6,772 nucleotides of DNA, taken from NCBI GenBank assembly GCA_947311265.1, contig CAMZKQ010000193.1:1-6772 (forward strand), in the 5' to 3' direction. The notes beneath the pieces are model-generated. The model was not told where the DNA came from, searched no databases, and saw only the letters and a list, made by a program, of their open reading frames with translations. The DNA comes from an uncultured Chlorobiota bacterium. GTDB lineage: Bacteria; Bacteroidota; Bacteroidia; Bacteroidales; JAADGE01. Each line of letters begins with the position of its first letter. The first letter of the stretch is position 1. This document shows positions 1-4,255 of this stretch, piece after piece. A program made the translations under genes and the position numbers.

Positions 1-3000
1 AATGACCGGAGATGGTACTTACGGAAAATTAAGAATAAACAATAATGCAGGCGTAGTACTTCCAGTAGGAAATACCCCTTTTATTAAAGATTTCCTAAAA
101 CTAGAAGCAGGCGTACTTAACATTGGTGGCAATATCCTAACATTAGGAATTAACTGTGTTATCCAAGAAGCCAACCCATTTGGCACTAACAACATGATAG
201 GCACAAACGTTTCTTTTTCCGATTATGGCGTAAAAAAATTCTATCCCGCAGGAGCAGGAAACTTCACATTCCCAGTAGGCTCGGTTACAGGGATTGCAAA
301 GAAATACACACCAGTAGTTACAGCTTTTACACAAAACACTAGCGGAACAGCAGCACTCACAGTAAAACCTGCCGACGAAATTCACCCTACAATTGTAGAA
401 GACTCCGAAGGAGCAGACCCCGCCATTGTAGATGCAGACAACGTACTACAATACTACTGGGTACTAAAAGCCGAAAACTTTACAGACGTAATAGGTACAG
501 CAGAAATGTACTATACTGCCACCGACGTAAAAGTAACAGCACCATACACAGTACTAGACTACATCACCGCAAAATTACTAAACAACGGCTCGGGCAACTG
601 GAACAAATTTGACGACGTAAGCAAATTCGACGAAGTAAACCTAAAACTAATCTTCGATTTTGCTACCGCAGCAGATGTGGATATATCTGGCGATTACACC
701 GCAGGCGTTGACCGTTCTTCATTCCTTGGAGCAATACCCGATAAAGTACCAGAATATGTATCCAACGGTACCGGAGGTGCAATGGACTGGCACACTGCAA
801 GCACTTGGCGTGTAGATAACGGAGTAGGTACAATGGTACTACCAGCAACACTTGGCTTACCAGACATTCCCAACGGAGCAAGAGTAAAAATACTACTGGG
901 CGACCGAGTAGAAACAATCGCCAATTTCATCAATGCCTACTCGACCAATTTACTCGGAACAGTAGCCGTTGGAACAACATTTGGCAACCGACTAGGCAAC
1001 GTAACAGGTACAGGAAAACTCTACACCGAAATAGGCTCACTCCCCGGCGGTTTCTACAATGCTTTCTTAGCAGTAACTGGCGGAACACTCGAATTCGGAG
1101 GACTTACAGATTACAGCATACTTAGTAATATCCCACAAATAAACCACGTTATTTTTAGTGGAATAGGAAAACGAGAATTACCAAATATAGACCTAATCGT
1201 TCTAGGCAACTTTGCCATAGACGGCACAAATGCAACACTAAATGTAATCAACGAATTTGATACAAAATTAGATATTCATAAAAATATCCTATACAATACC
1301 GGCTCATTCGATGCAGGTATAGGTGCATCAGCAATTGTAGAACTAAACGGTACTACTGGCTTACAAACCCTTTCGGGAAGCGGTGGATTTACAGGAAGCA
1401 ACGCTTTCAACCACGTAATTATCAATAACACCAACGGAATTACAATGTCAATTCCAGCAGATATTGATAACAGCCTTACTTTTATAGACGGGGTAATCCG
1501 TACCGATGCCGTAAACATTTTAAAACTCACTAACTCACTACCAACAGTAGTTACAGGAGCAGGAACAAATAAATTTGTAGATGGCCCTTTGAGTAAAAGT
1601 ATTAATTCTAGTCAAGATTTTGATTTCCCTATTGGAAATGCCAATCGCTACGGTAACGCTTGTGTAATAAACTCATCAGTTTCAAACTACTGGATAGGCC
1701 AATACTACAACCACAACCCGAACGACGACAGTTACGACCCAACCTCTATTGTTGCACCAATACAAATTGTTAGCGACAACGAGTACTGGCGAATCAACAG
1801 CACAGTAGCAGCAACTGCAAAAGTAAAAGTGCGTTGGGACGCACTTAGCGGTAACTTCTCCGACGATGCACACCGAGTAGATTTACGCCTAGCAGAATGG
1901 CAAGCCCTTGCCACAGACGCTTGGGTACAAGTTGATGCAGCAAACACAATTACAGGAACTGCTGCCGCAGGAACTGTTACCCAAAACACCAACACCACTA
2001 CATTCAACGAATTTGGAACAGGCAACTTCTTCTCAATAGCCACCGTGTATGTACCCCTCACTTACGACTGGGAAGGCGATGTATCAACAGCATGGGAAAC
2101 AGGAGGCAACTGGGCAATAGGCGCTGTACCATCAGGTTTAGACGATGTTACCATAAACACCATTGTAACATTTGAACCAACAATTAGTTCAGCAGCAGAA
2201 TGCAACGAAATAGTATTAGCAGCAGGAAGAACCCTTACCATTTCCCAAGGAAACTCACTAACGGCCAACGGCAACTTCACATTTAATGGTACTATGAACC
2301 TAAAAACGCCAGCTGGCGAAGGACCATCTGCATCATTTATAGACAACGGCACCATTCTGGGAGCAACAGGAGTTATCAATGTAGAACGCTTTATTTCTGC
2401 CAGCAAATTCCACTACATATCATCGCCAATACAGGCAGGAGGAAATGCAGCAAGCGACCTATTTACACAAAGCAACCCTTCAGGCAACTTCAATGCCAAC
2501 TTCTATACTTATGACGAAACATTTGATTTAGACGGTAACCCATTAACTGCACCAGCAGGGGCATTCGACTCCGACAACCTTGTTCCCGGCTGGGCATACG
2601 CTTACCCAGACCAAGTTACCAACGTACCAATGGCAATAGAAAAAGGCTACGCCTTCTGGACAGACCAAAACCAAACCATTACATTCACAGGAAATCCTAC
2701 CACAGGAAACGTAGTAATCAACGGTTTAACGCTAACAGAAAACGACGTATTCGCAGACGTACTCCCTAACCATTACGATGGTTGGAACTTAATAGCCAAC
2801 CCATACCCATCAGCAGTAGATTGGGACATCGCCAAAGCAGACAGAACCAACCTAGACGATGGTATCTACGTTTGGGACGGCAACCAATATGCCGCTTACG
2901 CAGCAGGAATACAAGGCGGTAGTGGAAACCTTAGCAATAAAATTTCCCCAATGCAAGCCTTCTTCGTACACGCAACAGCAAACACAGGTGGAGTAACCCT

Positions 3001-4051
3001 CAAAAATTCGCACAGAACCCACTCTTCGGACAACTACCTTAGAGCACCGCTTGACGAAAACAACGAGGCAATGCCATTCTTTATCCGATTAAAAATGGAA
3101 GCCAACGGTTTTTCAGACTATGCAGCCATCTACTTTACATCAAACGCAACAGAAGGCTTTGACTCCAACACCGATGCTTACCGACTATTCAGTAGCGTAG
3201 CAACTGTACCACATATCTACACCAAAACATCTACCGACAGCACCCCACTATCAATAAACACACTACCACATACCGCAATGGAAAATGTAACTGTACCATT
3301 AATTGTAAAAATAGGGCAAGCCGGAGATTACACACTTTCGTTAGACGAATTTAATTTTGAAAACCACAACGTTTATTTTATTGATAAACTCAATGGTACA
3401 GAAATTGATTTGAACAACCAAACACTACAAAACTACGCATTCTCTTGCAACGCAGGCGAACTCGCAGATAGATTCGAACTAAGAGTATATCAAAACCACG
3501 CACCATCTACCGAAGGGCTTATTCCAAATATGGAAACCCCAGTAGCACAAGAGTACAACTATACTTTCGATGAAAATTTATTTAGAGATACCGACGCAGG
3601 CGACAGCATGACTTACACCGCAACACTTGCCAACGGGCACTCACTACCAACATGGTTGGTATTCAACGCCCAAACGCGCAATTTTTCTGGCGAACCCACT
3701 ACGCCTACAATTTACGACATCGTAGTAACAGCCACCGATAGGCTAGGCGAAACCGCAACAGAAGAATTTACACTTACAGTAAGCAATGTAAACGGACTGG
3801 ACGAGCTCTCCAACAAAATAGAGATTTACCCCAACCCAAGCACCGACTTTATCTTTGTAAAACAAGCCAACTCTAGCGATAAAATTCTCAGCATTTCGCT
3901 TACAGATATTTCAGGAAAAGTAATCTACAAAACAAACACCAACAGCAGCAATACAAAAATTGATGTTTCAAAGTTTGCCGCAGGAACTTACTTTATAGAA
4001 ATACAAACACAAAGCAAAAAAATCATAGACAAAATTGTAATACAAGACTAA
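1..4051 (+). CDS. Large T9SS-secreted multidomain surface protein (5' end missing)
   Basis: The frame is open from the window edge to a TAA at 4049-4051 and gives 1349 visible residues. The ATG at 2-4 is almost certainly internal: the residues after it form no signal peptide, and they match the interior of a later repeat module in the same protein. Domain order (numbered from that Met): the second half of a beta-rich module (1 to ~255), a full related module (~256-686), a third module opening with a W-rich motif at 689-704 and carrying ISSP (806-809), GWNLIANPYPS (927-937) and a SPMQAFFVH segment (982-990), then a cadherin-like/putative Ig domain (~1166-1262) and a type A T9SS sorting domain (1273-1349). 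Such proteins are exported by Sec, cross the outer membrane through T9SS, and are anchored or released outside. No catalytic motif is visible, so a structural or adhesive role is an inference. The coding strand is rich in A- and C-ending codons. Confidence is high for a secreted T9SS cargo and low for any specific function. Confidence 0.93.
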   Translation, partial: MTGDGTYGKLRINNNAGVVLPVGNTPFIKDFLKLEAGVLNIGGNILTLGINCVIQEANPFGTNNMIGTNVSFSDYGVKKFYPAGAGNFTFPVGSVTGIAKKYTPVVTAFTQNTSGTAALTVKPADEIHPTIVEDSEGADPAIVDADNVLQYYWVLKAENFTDVIGTAEMYYTATDVKVTAPYTVLDYITAKLLNNGSGNWNKFDDVSKFDEVNLKLIFDFATAADVDISGDYTAGVDRSSFLGAIPDKVPEYVSNGTGGAMDWHTASTWRVDNGVGTMVLPATLGLPDIPNGARVKILLGDRVETIANFINAYSTNLLGTVAVGTTFGNRLGNVTGTGKLYTEIGSLPGGFYNAFLAVTGGTLEFGGLTDYSILSNIPQINHVIFSGIGKRELPNIDLIVLGNFAIDGTNATLNVINEFDTKLDIHKNILYNTGSFDAGIGASAIVELNGTTGLQTLSGSGGFTGSNAFNHVIINNTNGITMSIPADIDNSLTFIDGVIRTDAVNILKLTNSLPTVVTGAGTNKFVDGPLSKSINSSQDFDFPIGNANRYGNACVINSSVSNYWIGQYYNHNPNDDSYDPTSIVAPIQIVSDNEYWRINSTVAATAKVKVRWDALSGNFSDDAHRVDLRLAEWQALATDAWVQVDAANTITGTAAAGTVTQNTNTTTFNEFGTGNFFSIATVYVPLTYDWEGDVSTAWETGGNWAIGAVPSGLDDVTINTIVTFEPTISSAAECNEIVLAAGRTLTISQGNSLTANGNFTFNGTMNLKTPAGEGPSASFIDNGTILGATGVINVERFISASKFHYISSPIQAGGNAASDLFTQSNPSGNFNANFYTYDETFDLDGNPLTAPAGAFDSDNLVPGWAYAYPDQVTNVPMAIEKGYAFWTDQNQTITFTGNPTTGNVVINGLTLTENDVFADVLPNHYDGWNLIANPYPSAVDWDIAKADRTNLDDGIYVWDGNQYAAYAAGIQGGSGNLSNKISPMQAFFVHATANTGGVTLKNSHRTHSSDNYLRAPLDENNEAMPFFIRLKMEANGFSDYAAIYFTSNATEGFDSNTDAYRLFSSVATVPHIYTKTSTDSTPLSINTLPHTAMENVTVPLIVKIGQAGDYTLSLDEFNFENHNVYFIDKLNGTEIDLNNQTLQNYAFSCNAGELADRFELRVYQNHAPSTEGLIPNMETPVAQEYNYTFDENLFRDTDAGDSMTYTATLANGHSLPTWLVFNAQTRNFSGEPTTPTIYDIVVTATDRLGETATEEFTLTVSNVNGLDELSNKIEIYPNPSTDFIFVKQANSSDKILSISLTDISGKVIYKTNTNSSNTKIDVSKFAAGTYFIEIQTQSKKIIDKIVIQD
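2..2059 (+). repeat. Two diverged ~450-residue beta-rich modules in the first protein
   Basis: Protein-level repeat, not a DNA repeat. Several landmarks recur at a nearly constant offset. TGDGTY at residues 2-7 matches SGSGGF at 458-463, each followed by an I-N-N stretch. FPVG at 90-93 matches FPIG at 542-545. YYWVL at 151-155 matches EYWRI at 594-598. The offsets are about 456, 452 and 443 residues. A W..…W opening motif at 262-269 (DWHTASTW) also resembles the one at 689-704 (DWEGD…NW), 427 residues later. The visible N-terminus is therefore the second half of a module whose first half lies upstream. The pattern of short alternating hydrophobic strands with Gly/Asn turns suggests beta-helical or stacked beta-sandwich folds. 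Module boundaries are approximate. Confidence 0.7.
2066..2971 (+). other. Third module: W-motif start, strand-rich core, ISSP and NPYPS motifs
   Basis: Residues 689 to ~990 of the first protein. It begins with a DWEGDVSTAWETGGNW-like motif followed by G-A-V-P-S, then a strand-rich stretch in which short phrases such as GNFTFNGT recur. It continues with an ERFISASKFHYISSP segment (807-809 = SSP), GWNLIANPYPSAVDW at 927-941 and SPMQAFFVHA at 982-991. From recall of family patterns, this combination is frequent just before the C-terminal region of large flavobacterial T9SS cargo proteins. The function of the module is not known to me. The end boundary is approximate. Confidence 0.6.
3497..3787 (+). 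other. Dystroglycan-type cadherin-like / putative Ig domain
   Basis: Residues ~1166-1262 of the first protein. The hallmark is LPTWLVFNAQTRNFSGEPT at 1215-1233, which fits the L-P-x-W-L-x-F-(N/D)-x-x-T-x-x-(F/I)-S-G-x-P-T signature of CADG/He_PIG domains. It is preceded by a YTFDENLFRDTDAGD stretch and followed by DIVVTATDRLGETA and a terminal FTLTVSN strand. The acidic DTDAGD and ATD positions are typical calcium-binding-type residues of cadherin-like folds, but calcium binding here is an inference. It sits directly before the sorting domain, as a spacer between the functional part and the anchor. Confidence 0.85.
3818..4048 (+). other. Type A T9SS C-terminal sorting domain
   Basis: Residues 1273-1349, about 77 residues and ending exactly at the stop codon, the usual length and place for this domain. 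Visible signature elements: IYPNPS at 1275-1280; a central strand pair with L-x-D-x-S-G-K-V-I-Y ending at 1309; D-V-S-K-F-A-A-G-T-Y at 1321-1330; and a basic, strand-forming tail (KKIIDKIVIQD). In Bacteroidota this domain directs the protein through the T9SS outer-membrane translocon and is normally removed by the PorU-type sortase, with or without attachment to a lipopolysaccharide anchor. It is the strongest single identification in the window. Confidence 0.96.
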
Positions 4052-4073
4052 CGATTTTTAACCCTTTATAATT

Positions 4074-4111
4074 AAAAAAAGCCCGATAATTTTATTATCA
4101 GGCTTTTTTTT
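4074..4111 (+). terminator. Intrinsic terminator after the first gene
   Basis: Starts 23 bp after the stop codon. The stem pairs GCC (4081-4083) with GGC (4101-4103), has one C/A mismatch (4084/4100), then pairs GATAAT (4085-4090) with ATTATC (4094-4099) around a TTT loop. A run of seven A (4074-4080) lies before it and eight T (4104-4111) after it. The A tract can extend the stem by pairing with the T tract, and it makes the structure potentially active in both directions. It separates the first gene from the second, so the two are probably not one operon. Confidence 0.9.
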
Positions 4112-4137
4112 GTAGTTTAGTAGAACAAATACTTTTT
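4109..4137 (+). promoter_or_regulatory. Weak candidate Bacteroidota promoter for the second gene
   Basis: Bacteroidota promoters recognised by the main sigma factor usually show TTTG near -33 and TAnnTTTG near -7. Here TTTG lies at 4109-4112, and TACTTTTT at 4130-4137 matches seven of eight -7 positions, with a 17-bp spacer. This predicts a transcript start near 4144 and a leader of about 50 nt. The region is so AT-rich that such a match could arise by chance, and the -33 part overlaps the T tract of the terminator. Confidence 0.25.
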
Positions 4138-4152
4138 TTAAAAAAAAGTATT
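4128..4152. repeat. Perfect 12-bp-arm AT-rich palindrome
   Basis: AATACTTTTTTT (4128-4139) is followed by a single A (4140) and then its exact reverse complement (4141-4152). As RNA it could form an 11-bp stem with a 3-nt loop. It has almost no G/C and no following T run, so it is a poor terminator. It may be an operator-like site, a promoter-associated AT element or a weak mRNA hairpin. It ends 43 bp before the start codon of the second gene. Confidence 0.7.
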
Positions 4153-4195
4153 AAAATAGAAATTATTGCCAAATTCATACAAAAAAATCCAGATT

Positions 4196-4255
4196 ATGAA
4201 AAGACTTTTACTCCTTACACTAAGCACTTTACTATTGTCCCAAACTTCCTTTTCA
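4196..4255 (+). other. Sec signal peptide of the second protein
   Basis: Residues 1-20. A basic start (MKR) is followed by a Leu-rich core (LLLLTLSTLLLS) and a short polar end (QTSFS). Cleavage is predicted between Ser20 and Gln21, giving the N-terminal Gln common after signal peptidase I cleavage in Bacteroidota. No lipobox cysteine is present, so this is not a lipoprotein. Confidence 0.9.

Noticed and set aside
2..4. ATG at the window edge as the true start of the first gene
   Set aside because: No signal peptide follows, yet the C-terminus is a T9SS sorting domain that requires Sec export. The first residues also match the interior of the later repeat module (residues ~457-480).
1276..2406. 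Several minus-strand open frames (1276-1530, 1682-1873, 1732-2061, 2062-2406)
   Set aside because: All are antisense to the well-supported first gene, have low-complexity or unrecognisable translations, and show no upstream signals of their own.
4128..4152. Palindrome as a second intrinsic terminator
   Set aside because: The stem is nearly all A/T with one G-C pair per arm, the loop would be minimal, and no T run follows on either strand.
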